64,000 nt of DNA from Catelliglobosispora koreensis DSM 44566 (GCF_000379685.1 NZ_KB903290.1:305790-369789); one strand, 5' to 3'; shown: positions 18,716-27,294, counted from the stretch's first letter. Notes: generated by a model not told the origin, from the sequence alone. Made by a program: numbers and translations.

Positions 18716-18881
18716 GTCATGAGGTCCGGGGCGGCATTCTTGCCCTGTGGTGTTTCCCCGGCCTCGCGGGCCTAGACAGCGCACGGGGGAGGCGGTATTG
18801 GCGCTAGCGAGCTGGCGCAGGTGCCGTCATAGACGCGTGCACGCCTGCCGTAGCGTGAAACGCTGCGAAAGGGGCACATTC

Positions 18882-19223
18882 ATGAGCGCACCGCTGTACC
18901 AGGTCAAGGCCGAGTTCTTCAAGACGCTGGCGCACCCGGCCCGCATTCGGGTCCTGGAGTTGCTTGCCGAACGGGAGCATTCGGTTTCGGAGATGCTGCC
19001 CGAAGTTGGCATCGAGCCCGCCCATCTGTCGCAGCAGCTGGCAGTGCTGCGCAAGATGAACCTCGTCGTCACCCGAAAAGAAGGCTCGACGGTGTTCTAC
19101 TCCCTGGTCAGTCCGCAGGTCGCCGAACTCCTCGCCGTAGCGCGCCGGATTCTTACCGAGGTGCTCACCAGCCAGGCTGGCCTGCTAAGGGACCTGCGAG
19201 CCTCCACTGGAGCCAAACAATGA
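18882..19223 (+). CDS. ArsR/SmtB-type transcriptional regulator
   Basis: Start MSAPLYQVKAEFFKTLAHPAR after a GAAAGGGG site; 113 residues. Winged-helix plan is clear: helix LAHPARIRVLELL, recognition segment EPAHLSQQLAVLRKMNLV, wing RKEGSTVFYSLV. No cysteine is present anywhere, so classical As/Cd/Pb sensing sites are absent; a redox or non-metal signal, or a His/Asp site, would be needed. Similar proteins are found beside sulphate/SulP-type transporters, but none is adjacent. Confidence 0.85.
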   Translation: MSAPLYQVKAEFFKTLAHPARIRVLELLAEREHSVSEMLPEVGIEPAHLSQQLAVLRKMNLVVTRKEGSTVFYSLVSPQVAELLAVARRILTEVLTSQAGLLRDLRASTGAKQ

Positions 19224-19372
19224 GCCTCCAGTGCGCCTCGAGACGGGGCGGGGGTGCCAGGAAGGCTTCCATCTCTCGTGCCGGAACGGCACGCCCCGCC
19301 CAATCCCTTGGGCTCCTGCGTTAATGCAAAGTCGTATCGACGGGTCTGGAGCTGGTCAGGCACAATGTCGGG

Positions 19373-19744
19373 GTGTTGAACCTCGGCCAGCTGGAAACCA
19401 AGGTCATGGATGTCTTGTGGGACACTCCAGCCCAACCGCTACGGGTCCGCGACGTCATGGACCGGATAGACGACGACACGTCGAGGGCCTACACGACGGT
19501 TATGACGGTCTTAGACAATCTGCACCGCAAAGGCTGGGTCATACGGCATACCGAGGGTCGCGGCTACGTCTACTTGCCGGCGAAGAACCGGGAGGAAGCC
19601 GTAGCCGACGCGCTACGCGAGGTCCTGGGGTCGGTGGCGGACGCGGACGCCGTGCTGCTGCATTTCGCGCGGACGGCATCCGACGATGAGGCCGACATCT
19701 TGCGGCGCGGGTTGCGCCGGCGCACGAATAAGCCACGGCCGTGA
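19373..19744 (+). CDS. BlaI/MecI/CopY-family repressor (orphan paralogue)
   Basis: 123 residues from a GTG start (MLNLGQLETKVMDVLWD). It is closely similar along its whole length to the BlaI-type protein at 35236-35613 (shared GQLETKVMDVLWD, LHRKGWV, HTEGRGYVY, AKNREEA, LRRGLRRRTNK). Winged helix at the N-terminus, dimer helices at the C-terminus, which is where the partner metalloprotease normally cuts. The partner gene is missing here: only a 14-codon relic overlaps its stop. The repressor may therefore be constitutively active or cut in trans by the protease at 34364-35239. Confidence 0.85.
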   Translation: MLNLGQLETKVMDVLWDTPAQPLRVRDVMDRIDDDTSRAYTTVMTVLDNLHRKGWVIRHTEGRGYVYLPAKNREEAVADALREVLGSVADADAVLLHFARTASDDEADILRRGLRRRTNKPRP

Positions 19745-19785
19745 TCGCGGCCGGAGCATTGCCTCTGGCTGTCATTGGACTCTGA
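19741..19785 (+). pseudogene. Relic of an M56 peptidase gene start
   Basis: Starting at a GTG that overlaps the repressor stop, the frame reads VIAAGALPLAVIGL then stops. The intact M56 gene at 35239 starts at the same overlap with MIAAGALLLAVVVLGWAAP. The match of position and sequence indicates a duplicated repressor-protease operon whose second gene was lost. Confidence 0.6.
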
Positions 19786-19827
19786 GCGAGAATGCTTGCC
19801 ATTCAAGGGTTCATGCTGAATGAATCG

Positions 19828-19851
19828 TAACTACGATCCTGCATAGTAGTT
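19828..19851. promoter_or_regulatory. AT-rich promoter region with inverted repeat
   Basis: AACTAC and GTAGTT arms 11 bases apart, within an unusually AT-rich stretch (about 19800-19900) before the secreted protease gene. Arms of the type ACTAC/GTAGT resemble BlaI/MecI operator half-sites, and a BlaI-type gene is adjacent; the link is inference. Confidence 0.35.
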
Positions 19852-19946
19852 GTAACTATATCGTTACATTGCTTTATTGAAGTAGATCACTGTTGATGGA
19901 AGTCTTCTCCCAACCCCCTGAACCTCAGGCGTAAGGAGAACTTCCG

Positions 19947-20720
19947 ATGCGTCCACGGCTTCTCGCCTTGGCCGGCGCCGCTGTCATGATCGCAGCGTCG
20001 CTCACCGCCTCCCCTGCACAAGCAAGCCACGCGTGGTCCAACTACCATTGGGCACGCACCGCGAACCCCTTCACCGTCGAGCTTGACGACAACGTCACCG
20101 CGGCCTGGGATTCCTACCTGCGCACGGCTTCTACCGACTGGACCGCCTCAGCCAAGCTCAACACCGTTGTGCTGACGGGGTCATTCGGTGACCGCAACGC
20201 GTGCACGCCCACCAATGGGCACATCGAGGTGTGCAACTACACCTATGGTGCCAATGGCTGGCTCGGCCTGGCGTCCATTTCAATCACCACGGGCAATCAC
20301 ATCTCCCGCGCGTACGCGAAGATGAACGACACGTATTTCAACCAGGCTACGTACAACACCCCCGCTTACCGGCGGCTCGTGATGTGCCAGGAGGTTGGGC
20401 ACGGTTTCGGGCTAGGGCACCAAGACGAGAACCAGACGAACCCGAATCTTGGTTCCTGTATGGACTACACCCGCAACCCGGCTGGCCCGCCGTCCAATGA
20501 GCACCCTAACTCGCATGACTACGCTCAGCTGAACACCATCTATACGCACCTGGACTCGTTTAACACCACCGCGTCCGTGGACGGTCCGGGCAGTCTTGCC
20601 ACCGATGACCGCGCGACCTGGGGCAAGCTGGTCTCCGGCAAATACGGCAAGGGCGCAAACACCTTTGTTCGCGACTTCGGAAACGGCAACCGCACCGTAA
20701 CTCACGTCTTCTGGGCCTAG
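19947..20720 (+). CDS. Secreted metzincin-like protease with QExxH site
   Basis: 257 residues behind a GTAAGGAGAA site. Signal peptide with cleavage near ASPAQASHA (about residue 27). The zinc-site region reads CQEVGHGFGLGHQDE near residue 150, followed by a Met-turn GSCMDYT. Matrixin-type metzincins have HExxHxxGxxH; here the first His is replaced by Gln while the other two His and the Glu remain. The same substitution seems recurrent in actinobacterial secreted proteins of this type. Cysteine pairs (CTPTNGHIEVC) suggest disulfides. Activity therefore is uncertain; it could be a two-His zinc protease or a binding protein. Confidence 0.75.
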   Translation: MRPRLLALAGAAVMIAASLTASPAQASHAWSNYHWARTANPFTVELDDNVTAAWDSYLRTASTDWTASAKLNTVVLTGSFGDRNACTPTNGHIEVCNYTYGANGWLGLASISITTGNHISRAYAKMNDTYFNQATYNTPAYRRLVMCQEVGHGFGLGHQDENQTNPNLGSCMDYTRNPAGPPSNEHPNSHDYAQLNTIYTHLDSFNTTASVDGPGSLATDDRATWGKLVSGKYGKGANTFVRDFGNGNRTVTHVFWA

Positions 20721-20750
20721 CCCGGATCGACCGGTTCCTCGCCGCATTAC

Positions 20751-20785
20751 AGTGGACTGCCCCGCCACAAGCGGGGCAGTCCACT
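20751..20785. terminator. Bidirectional hairpin terminator
   Basis: Perfect 15-bp arms AGTGGACTGCCCCGC / GCGGGGCAGTCCACT with loop CACAA, followed by T-rich sequence, between the converging protease and MFS genes. Confidence 0.85.
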
Positions 20786-20797
20786 GTTTACTTACTG

Positions 20798-22207
20798 TTA
20801 GCGGGCCTCAGTCGGTGAGGTGCCTTGCTTGCCGCGCAGGGTAACCGCGGCGAGCGCTGCCCCAGCCAGAGCGATGATGGCGGCCCCAGCAAGCGCTGCC
20901 GAGAAGCCACCGGTCAGCACGGTCGCATTGCCGAGCTCACCTGCCCCGTTCGAGGTGGCCACGGCGGTCATCGCCGCCAGCCCGAGCGCCGACCCGATCT
21001 GGTAGCTGGTGTTGACGATCCCACTTGCCAGACCACCTTCCTGCGCAGGGGCGGCTGAAATCGCGGTGCCCAGCGAGGGAATGAACGCCAGCGCCATCCC
21101 CAAAGCGGCGATGAGCGAAGCGGGCAGGACGTCCAGCCAGAAGGTTCCTTGCGGGCGGATAAACGCCAGCCCTGCCGTCCCGGCAGCCAGAATGCCAAGC
21201 CCAGCAACGGTCATGGCCTTCGGCCCGAAGCTTCTCGCCGCCCGGGGTGACAGCACGATCATCCCGGCCATGATGAGCACTGTCATCGGAAGCAACGCGG
21301 CACCCGAGGGGAAGGCGCTGTAACCGAGGACCTGCTGCAGGTACAGATTCAGGAAAAACCACATCGGAATCCACGCCGCGCCAAGCAGAAGCTGTGCCAG
21401 GTTCGCCGCGGCCAGGTTCGGGGCGCGGAAAATACCAAGCCGCATCAAAGGTTCCCGCCGGAGGGCTTGCAGCGCCACGAACGCCGCGAGCAAGACCCCC
21501 GCAGCCGCGAGTACCGCCCAGGTCTGTGCTGAAGCCCAGCCGGCTTCCGGCGCCCGCACGACGGCATACACTGCCCCGCCGAGCCCTGCGGTCGCCAGCA
21601 ACGCACCGAGCCAGTCGACGGAGCCACGTGTGCCACCGTTGCCTTGTGGCATAAGGGCGAACGTGCCTGCCAGTGCGAGCAAGGCCACCGGGACATTGAG
21701 GTAGAAGACCCAGGGCCAGCTCACATACTCGGTGATAACCCCGCCGAGGAACACGCCGGCCGTGCCGCCCGCGGGAGCTGCCGCGCCATACAGGGCAAGG
21801 GCTTTAGTCAGCTCCTTGGGGTCATTGCCGAACAGCATCATCAGTAAGGTCAGCGCCGATGGGGCGATAAGTGCGGCGCCAGCACCTTGCACCGCGCGTC
21901 CGGCGAGCTCTGTGGCCACATTGCCCGCCGCTGCGGCCAGCACCGAGCCAGCCAGCAGGATCGCCCAGCCAGAAGCGAACACCGTGCGTGCCCCGAACAG
22001 GTCGGAAAGCCGGCCGCCCAGGAGCAGCAACCCTCCAAACGCGACAACATAGGCGTTGAACACCCAGGACAGGTTTTCTTGCGAGAAACCGAGACTCTCC
22101 TGCATCTGGGGCAATGCCACCCCGATGATCGATGTATCCATAATGACCATGAACTGTGCGGCGGCGATGAGAGCAAGAGCCCACGACCGCCTAGAAGACA
22201 AAGACAT
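20798..22207 (-). CDS. MFS multidrug exporter, DHA2 (14-TM) family
   Basis: 469 residues with 14 hydrophobic segments. Family motifs: motif A variant GGRLSDLFGARTVF between helices 2 and 3, N-terminal VIMDTSIIGVALPQM, and the helix-5 antiporter motif APAGGTAGVFLGGVITEYVSWPWVFYLNVP. It is a proton-coupled drug exporter in the cytoplasmic membrane. The nearest regulator is a TetR gene upstream in the same direction, but the spacer also holds two CsoR-like palindromes, so export of, or induction by, copper-related or electrophile stress is possible. Confidence 0.92.
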   Translation of the reverse strand: MSLSSRRSWALALIAAAQFMVIMDTSIIGVALPQMQESLGFSQENLSWVFNAYVVAFGGLLLLGGRLSDLFGARTVFASGWAILLAGSVLAAAAGNVATELAGRAVQGAGAALIAPSALTLLMMLFGNDPKELTKALALYGAAAPAGGTAGVFLGGVITEYVSWPWVFYLNVPVALLALAGTFALMPQGNGGTRGSVDWLGALLATAGLGGAVYAVVRAPEAGWASAQTWAVLAAAGVLLAAFVALQALRREPLMRLGIFRAPNLAAANLAQLLLGAAWIPMWFFLNLYLQQVLGYSAFPSGAALLPMTVLIMAGMIVLSPRAARSFGPKAMTVAGLGILAAGTAGLAFIRPQGTFWLDVLPASLIAALGMALAFIPSLGTAISAAPAQEGGLASGIVNTSYQIGSALGLAAMTAVATSNGAGELGNATVLTGGFSAALAGAAIIALAGAALAAVTLRGKQGTSPTEAR

Positions 22208-22350
22208 TTTTCAAACCCCTTATCTGGGTACCGGGTTAGCCCGGCCGAAGACGGGCAAAGCATTACGGCGGAGGCCGTGCAGGCGTCACCTTTGGCGGCT
22301 GCGGTGGCCCGTCTGCCAACATCGGCGGTTCATCACTAGTCCCCTCTTGA

Positions 22351-22365
22351 TACCCTAGGGGGGTA
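22351..22365. promoter_or_regulatory. CsoR/RicR-like palindrome 1
   Basis: TACCCTAGGGGGGTA, extended by GA...TC, about 145 bp upstream of the MFS start. TACCC/GGGTA half-sites are the known mark of copper-sensing CsoR and RicR operators in actinobacteria. Confidence 0.5.
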
Positions 22366-22386
22366 TCAAGCAAAGGAAAGCTAACA

Positions 22387-22401
22387 TACCCCCTGGGGGT
22401 T
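22387..22401. promoter_or_regulatory. CsoR/RicR-like palindrome 2
   Basis: TACCCCCTGGGGGTT, a near-perfect palindrome centred 36 bp from the previous one, in the same MFS upstream region. Confidence 0.5.
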
Positions 22402-22455
22402 TGTGCCAGGTGTGTTCACGTGACCGTGGCCACAGCTGGCGGCCCCGACGCGAAA

Positions 22456-22483
22456 GGCGCCCGCACCGCTAGGTGTGGGCGCC
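22456..22483. terminator. Hairpin terminator after TetR gene
   Basis: GGCGCCCGCACC / GGTGTGGGCGCC arms with one mismatch, downstream of the leftward TetR gene. Confidence 0.65.
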
Positions 22484-22523
22484 CTAAAGCGCTGCAGGAT
22501 AAGGGTTTATGGGGCGCTGACGA

Positions 22524-23054
22524 TCACCGCAATGCGGCGCCAACTAGCCTCCGGACAGCGTTATCGAATTCCGCCGCGGGCACGGGCTGACCCGCCTCTA
22601 GCCACCACTGCACCAAAGCCAGATATGCCGCGGTGACAAAGCGTGTGTAAGCCTCCGGCGGTAGCGGTCCGCCGGCTTTCCTTGCGCTCACCTCGTCGGC
22701 GATGGCACCGGCGACGGCAGATTCGATCTGGCGGACCACTTTGCCGCGAGTGGCCGGCCCAAACAGCGCCGCGGCCAGGTCGCGATGTTCGGCGATATGC
22801 AGCAGGAGCGGCAGGCCGAAGCCCAGACCGGGTTTTGCCGCTTCGGTGATCGCGCGCAGTTGGGCCAGAGTCGCCTCGAGCAGGGCGTCTTTCACCGGAA
22901 AATGAGTGTAGAAAGTGGACCGGCCGACATCGGCGCGGTCAATGATCTCCTGAACGGTGATGTCCTCATAGGACTTGTTCGCCATTAGCGTCAGCAGAGC
23001 ACTGATGAGCGCCTGTCGCGTCCGGCGCACTCGGCGGTCAGTTCTGGTGTCCAT
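22524..23054 (-). CDS. TetR/AcrR-family regulator
   Basis: Start MDTRTDRRVRRTRQALISALL after AGGAAAGGGA; 176 residues. The TetR DNA-binding domain is complete: helix 1 RRTRQALISALLTLM, then VQEIIDRADVGRSTFYTHFPVKDALL. The ligand domain (about 65-176) is Ala/Leu-rich and closes with VPAAEFDNAVRRLVG. The MFS exporter follows on the same strand and the divergent neighbour is a small membrane protein; either could be its target. Confidence 0.88.
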   Translation of the reverse strand: MDTRTDRRVRRTRQALISALLTLMANKSYEDITVQEIIDRADVGRSTFYTHFPVKDALLEATLAQLRAITEAAKPGLGFGLPLLLHIAEHRDLAAALFGPATRGKVVRQIESAVAGAIADEVSARKAGGPLPPEAYTRFVTAAYLALVQWWLEAGQPVPAAEFDNAVRRLVGAALR

Positions 23055-23189
23055 GGCACATCCCTTTCCTGAACAGCTTTGCGCTCTGTGTCCCGTATGG
23101 GATATCCGGCCGGAGACTGCCTCTGGCCCCGGCAACCTTACTGGCCATAGCGTTCTTTAGTAGACACAGTATCCAGGAATGGAGTAGCC

Positions 23190-23636
23190 ATGTTGTACCG
23201 CGCGTCGCTCATCAGCACCACTGCCGTCACCGCGGCGACCGGTGTGCACCACGTCTTCCGGCTCGGGCTGCCTACCTTGATCCCAGCCCTCATCGTCGTG
23301 GCCTTGCCCATCGCGTCACTGGCGCTGTACGCGTCTCGTGGCAAGCGCCTGGCGCTCTACGGCTATCTCGCCGTAACAGCCCTCGCCGTGGTGTGGTTCG
23401 GTGTCATCGACGGATTTCTCGACCATGTCCTCAAAGCCATCGGCATTGTCAACTTGACCTTCTTGCCAGGAGGGGATGAGCCCGTCGTCCCAACGGTGTA
23501 TTCGCTGTGGTCGCCGCCGGCGACAGCCCTCTTCTACGAGTCCACCGGTGTCCTGACAGCGATCGCTAGTGTGCCGGCGGTGTACTTCGCCTGGAGGCTA
23601 TACCGCGAGGCGACCGGGAACACGACATCGCCATAG
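23190..23636 (+). CDS. Hypothetical four-helix membrane protein
   Basis: 148 residues with hydrophobic segments at about 8-20 (weak), 28-46, 55-75 and 115-138. A periplasmic loop FLPGGDEPVVPTVYSLWSPP holds Pro and acidic residues. No family recognised. It is divergent from the TetR gene, the usual arrangement for a TetR-controlled target. Confidence 0.65.
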   Translation: MLYRASLISTTAVTAATGVHHVFRLGLPTLIPALIVVALPIASLALYASRGKRLALYGYLAVTALAVVWFGVIDGFLDHVLKAIGIVNLTFLPGGDEPVVPTVYSLWSPPATALFYESTGVLTAIASVPAVYFAWRLYREATGNTTSP

Positions 23637-23681
23637 CGGTTATTGCCTTGGTGAACTGCCGGGCAGAGGAACCGCGCGTCA

Positions 23682-24179
23682 TCAAACCTTGCCGCGGACG
23701 TCGTCGCGATGCTCGCGCATTGCCTGGGTCATTTCCTCAAGGAATCGTTTGACTGTGGACAGCTCGCTGTCGCTGAAGCGGTCCATGACGGCATCGCTGC
23801 GCCGTCCAAGCGGCGCGAAGAAGCGCATCGCCACTTCGGCGCCCGCGTCGGCGTAACGCAAGTAAACCTTGCGGCGGTCATCGGTGTCGCGCTGACGGTA
23901 GATGTGACCCGTGGTTTCGAGGCGGTCGACGAGAGCGGTGACGGAGCTGGTGGAGAAGTTCAGCTCTTCCGCCAGGCGCCCAGCGGTCAGCGGCGCTCCT
24001 GCTCGTTCGGCCTCCATCACGGCGAGCAATGCGTGCAAGTCCGCGGCACCGAGCTGATTTTGGCCGGCGAAGGCATGGCCAATGTGCTGGGCGTGAGACT
24101 GATATTGGCGCAGCAAGCTCACTATGTCGTCGGCGAGCTGGCCATGGGAAGTCTCACGGCGCCGGAACATTTTCGACAT
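23682..24179 (-). CDS. MarR-family regulator
   Basis: Start MSKMFRRRETSHGQLADD after GAGAGGAG; 165 residues. MarR winged helix: LGAADLHALLAVM, recognition helix LNFSTSSVTALVDRLETTGHI, wing RQRDTDDRRKVYL. It is divergent from the MMPL exporter, whose promoter contains a perfect inverted repeat between -35 and -10; that is the expected architecture of a MarR repressor acting on the exporter and on itself. Confidence 0.9.
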   Translation of the reverse strand: MSKMFRRRETSHGQLADDIVSLLRQYQSHAQHIGHAFAGQNQLGAADLHALLAVMEAERAGAPLTAGRLAEELNFSTSSVTALVDRLETTGHIYRQRDTDDRRKVYLRYADAGAEVAMRFFAPLGRRSDAVMDRFSDSELSTVKRFLEEMTQAMREHRDDVRGKV

Positions 24180-24219
24180 CAAGCAGCGCTCCTCTCGGTA
24201 CCTCAATATAGGCCCTCGC

Positions 24220-24248
24220 TTGACAAGTATCTCGACCAACGAGATATT
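24220..24248 (+). promoter_or_regulatory. Promoter of MMPL exporter with embedded MarR-type operator
   Basis: TTGACA, 17 bases, GATATT. The spacer contains TATCTCG-ACCAA-CGAGATA (24228-24246), a perfect 7-bp inverted repeat. The -10 ends 8 bp before the GTG, so the transcript would begin at or next to the start codon (leaderless). Confidence 0.65.
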
Positions 24249-24256
24249 CTTCAAAC

Positions 24257-26368
24257 GTGAAATCAGCTAGACGAGCGATATCAGGGTTAGTCGGCGCTAT
24301 CTCCACCTTCATCAGCGGCAAAACCGGGGCGTGGGTGGTGCTGCTAGGCGGCATAGCCGTGTCTGCCGCCATCATCACGTCAGGTGGGGAGGCAGCGTCG
24401 AGTAATGATCCGGCATCCGCGCTTCCTGCCGCCTCTCAGTCAGCACAGGTCGCCGCCCTGCAGCGGCAGTTACCAAGCGGCCAGCGGAATCCGGCGCTGA
24501 TCATCTACTCCCGGGACGATGGCAGGCTCACCGACGCCGACCGCGACGTCATCAACGCTGATGCGGCAAAGCTCACGCGGCTAGCACTGGGGGGCGATGT
24601 CAGCCCGCCGGTCTTCGCGGCGGATGGCGCCGCGGCGCTCCTAGCCGTGCCGCTGAGCGCACAGGACTCTGCCACCCAGACCGCCGAGGCGGTTCAGCAG
24701 ATTCGCGAACAGCTGCGCCAGGGCCAGCGCGATGGGCTAACCGCGCAGGTGACCGGAGGCGCTGGTTTCACCGCGGATATCGCGAAGTCCTTTGACGGCG
24801 CCAATGTCAGCCTCCTCATCACGACGGTGGTGGTGGTCGCGGTCCTGCTATTGGTGACCTACCGCAGCCCGTTCCTGTGGCTAGTGCCCCTGGCCGTTGT
24901 CGGCCTGGCCGATGTGGTCACCAACGCGTTGCTGGCGCTGCTCTCCCGCACAGCGGGATTGCCGCTGGACCCATCGACCATCGGCATAGTCGATGTGCTG
25001 GTCTTCGGCGCCGGAACGGATTACGCACTGCTGCTAATCGCACGCTATCGCGAAGAGCTGCGCAGCAATGTCGACCGGCATGAGGCGATGCGCCGCAGCA
25101 TTCGTGGTGCCGGGCCTGCCATCGCAGCCAGCGGCCTGACCGTGGCGCTGAGTCTACTGACTCTGATCTTCGCCCAGTTGGAAGGAAACAAAGGCCTAGG
25201 TATGGCGGGAGCCATCGGTGTGACCATCGCGGCGATCTTCGCCCTCACGCTGCTTCCAGCTGCGTTGTCGCTGTTTGGCCGCAAGCTGTTTTGGCCGTTC
25301 GTGCCCAAGGTGGGAGATCCGGATCCGTCGCGTTCCGGTTTCTGGTCGAGGATCGGGCGGATCGTCGACTCGCGCCCGCGCGTGGTCGCCCTTGGCGCCA
25401 CCATCCTGCTCGCGGTCATGAGTCTGGGCATCGTCGATGCGCGCCTGGGACTAAGCCGGACCGAGCAGTTCAGAGTCCAGGCTGAATCGATTGACGCGCT
25501 GCAAACCATTGCCCAGCATTTCCCGGCTGGGTCGGCAGATCCGGTGGTCGTCACCGCGAAACCTGGCCAGGATGAGGGTGTCGTGGCCGCGGTCACCGCC
25601 ACACCCGGCGTGGCATCCGTGCGGCCAGGCGAGCGTAGCAGTGAAGTCGCCACCTTTGATGTCGTGCTGACGTCCGAACCGGACAGTGCAGAAAGCTATC
25701 AGACCATTAAAGATCTGCGGATGCGTCTGGCTCAGGTCGAAGGGGCGGGCGCGCTCGTCGGCGGCACGGTGGCCATCAATCTAGACACCCGGCAGGCCGC
25801 TATCGACTCTTTGAAGACAGTCGTTCCGCTCATCTTGATAGTGGTCTTCGTGATCCTCGTGTTCTTGCTGCGGTCCTTGCTGGCACCGGCGATACTCGTG
25901 ATTACCGTTGTGGCGACTTTCTTCGCGGCCCTCGGCGCGGCCAACTTCTTGTTCACTCAAGTTCTTGGCTACGCCGCGCTGGACACCAATGTGCCGCTAC
26001 TTTCGTTCCTCTTCCTCGTCGCCTTGGGCGTTGACTACAACATCTTCCTGGCGACTCGAGCCCGGGAGGAAGCCCTAACGTTGGGCACCCGCAAGGGCAT
26101 GCTCGTCGCCCTGTCTGTTACCGGAGGCGTTATTACCAGCGCCGGGATTCTGCTCGCCGCGGTGTTCGCGGTTCTTGGAGTGCTGCCGCTGGTGACGCTT
26201 ACCGAGATCGGCATCATTGTCGGCATCGGTGTCTTGCTTGACACGCTCATTGTGCGCACTCTGCTCGTTCCCGCTTTAGCGATCGTCCTTGGCGACCGTT
26301 TCTGGTGGCCGGGAAAGGTCCATAAAGGCGGGTCCAGCACACCAGACGTGCGGCAGTCGACAGCATAG
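24257..26368 (+). CDS. MMPL/RND-family membrane exporter
   Basis: 703 residues from a GTG. Twelve-helix RND plan: helix 1 at about 20-38, a first outer domain (about 40-175), helices 2-6 with GTDYALLLIARYREELR (proton-relay motif of MMPL proteins), second outer domain (about 395-520), then helices 7-12 with the matching GVDYNIFLATRAREE near 590. Such proteins export lipids, surfactants or drugs using proton-motive force. It stands alone, with no MmpS-type partner, under the divergent MarR regulator. Confidence 0.93.
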   Translation: MKSARRAISGLVGAISTFISGKTGAWVVLLGGIAVSAAIITSGGEAASSNDPASALPAASQSAQVAALQRQLPSGQRNPALIIYSRDDGRLTDADRDVINADAAKLTRLALGGDVSPPVFAADGAAALLAVPLSAQDSATQTAEAVQQIREQLRQGQRDGLTAQVTGGAGFTADIAKSFDGANVSLLITTVVVVAVLLLVTYRSPFLWLVPLAVVGLADVVTNALLALLSRTAGLPLDPSTIGIVDVLVFGAGTDYALLLIARYREELRSNVDRHEAMRRSIRGAGPAIAASGLTVALSLLTLIFAQLEGNKGLGMAGAIGVTIAAIFALTLLPAALSLFGRKLFWPFVPKVGDPDPSRSGFWSRIGRIVDSRPRVVALGATILLAVMSLGIVDARLGLSRTEQFRVQAESIDALQTIAQHFPAGSADPVVVTAKPGQDEGVVAAVTATPGVASVRPGERSSEVATFDVVLTSEPDSAESYQTIKDLRMRLAQVEGAGALVGGTVAINLDTRQAAIDSLKTVVPLILIVVFVILVFLLRSLLAPAILVITVVATFFAALGAANFLFTQVLGYAALDTNVPLLSFLFLVALGVDYNIFLATRAREEALTLGTRKGMLVALSVTGGVITSAGILLAAVFAVLGVLPLVTLTEIGIIVGIGVLLDTLIVRTLLVPALAIVLGDRFWWPGKVHKGGSSTPDVRQSTA

Positions 26369-26645
26369 GGCGGCTGGCGGCGAATCACTAAGTGGCCTGC
26401 GGTCCAGCCGGTGATGGCGCGGCAGCCACGCTTACTGTCACGCACCAGCGGCGGCAGGATCGGATGCCCTTCGGAGTGGCAGTAGCACGACAGGAATGTC
26501 TCGTGACCGGTCGGGGCAACCGCGGATGTTGCTGAAGCAATTTGGCGACGGTGCAAACGGCACCTTCCAACGCCGCAAGGGAAGAGACGCAACGGAAGTG
26601 GCGCATCACCTTGCGCCAGGAAGGGCCAGGACCCTCGGGCCAATG

Positions 26646-26891
26646 CTAGCCACCAAGAGTCCGCAGCCGCTGCTGATACTCCTGCTCGTCAATCTCGCCG
26701 CGGGCGTAACGCTCGGCCAGAATCTGGCGCGCTATATCGCCGCCGGCCGCCGGCCGGCTACTTCCGGTCGCGCGAATCACCAGCCAGACCACTCCGGCGA
26801 TTAGGGCAAAGAACACTAGCGTGCTCAGCGACATGAAGATCCAGCCCCAGCCTCCCATGCCGCCGCCATATCCGGGCATCATGACAACCAT
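26646..26891 (-). CDS. SHOCT-domain small membrane protein
   Basis: 81 residues: a Met/Gly-rich N-terminus (MVVMMPGYGGGMGGWGW), one membrane helix (about 18-40) and a C-terminal SHOCT motif (ILAERYARGEIDEQEYQQRLRTL). This arrangement is typical of small proteins near copper genes; the Met-rich outside face may bind Cu(I), which is inference. The 277-bp stretch to its left (26369-26645) contains nothing I can support. Confidence 0.82.
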   Translation of the reverse strand: MVVMMPGYGGGMGGWGWIFMSLSTLVFFALIAGVVWLVIRATGSSRPAAGGDIARQILAERYARGEIDEQEYQQRLRTLGG

Positions 26892-26912
26892 CTCCTATGC
26901 GTTTCGCCTGAC

Positions 26913-27071
26913 TCACCGTCCGGAATGGACCGACGGGAATGCTTGCCGAGCAGCGGCACCCGCCGCATCGCTGCTTTCGCGGACCGGGGGCCGGTCCAGT
27001 GTCTTGCTGCCAGCAGGGTCAGCCGACAGCATCAGGGCGATCGAATATGACCCCCACCGCGGCCGTTTCAT
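26913..27071 (-). CDS. Possible small ORF upstream of SHOCT gene
   Basis: A 52-codon frame (MKRPRWGSYSIALMLS...) with a good AAGGAG site 7 bases before its ATG, ending 21 bp before the SHOCT gene and starting 80 bp after the composite DosR/CsoR-like site. No homologue recognised; composition is unremarkable. It is called because of the ribosome site and its place in the only logical transcript from that regulatory region. Confidence 0.35.
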   Translation of the reverse strand: MKRPRWGSYSIALMLSADPAGSKTLDRPPVRESSDAAGAAARQAFPSVHSGR

Positions 27072-27153
27072 CGCCGGCTCCTTCTTGGAACATTTCACCT
27101 TGAGCGTGCGCGCGGCTACCTGCGGCGGGTATGGGCGCGGGTCCCGTTTTGCC

Positions 27154-27167
27154 GGGTCTTTAGACCC
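27154..27167. promoter_or_regulatory. DosR-like box in copper island
   Basis: GGGTCTTTAGACCC, symmetrical apart from the central bases and 12 of 14 to the DosR core. It abuts a CsoR-like palindrome. The genes downstream on the minus strand are the possible small ORF and the SHOCT protein. Confidence 0.55.
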
Positions 27168-27182
27168 TACCCCGACGGGGTA
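27168..27182. promoter_or_regulatory. CsoR/RicR-like palindrome 3
   Basis: TACCCCGACGGGGTA, perfect 6-bp arms, directly joined to the DosR-like box. Confidence 0.55.
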
Positions 27183-27294
27183 TCCGTGGAAGCGCGAACA
27201 CGGAGCCGTCATCGGACTCATGGGTGTGATGACGGCCGCGCTTGTCTGGTGCTTTCGACCCGCGAACGGGTGCGGTGACCGTGCGGCGTTGCGG

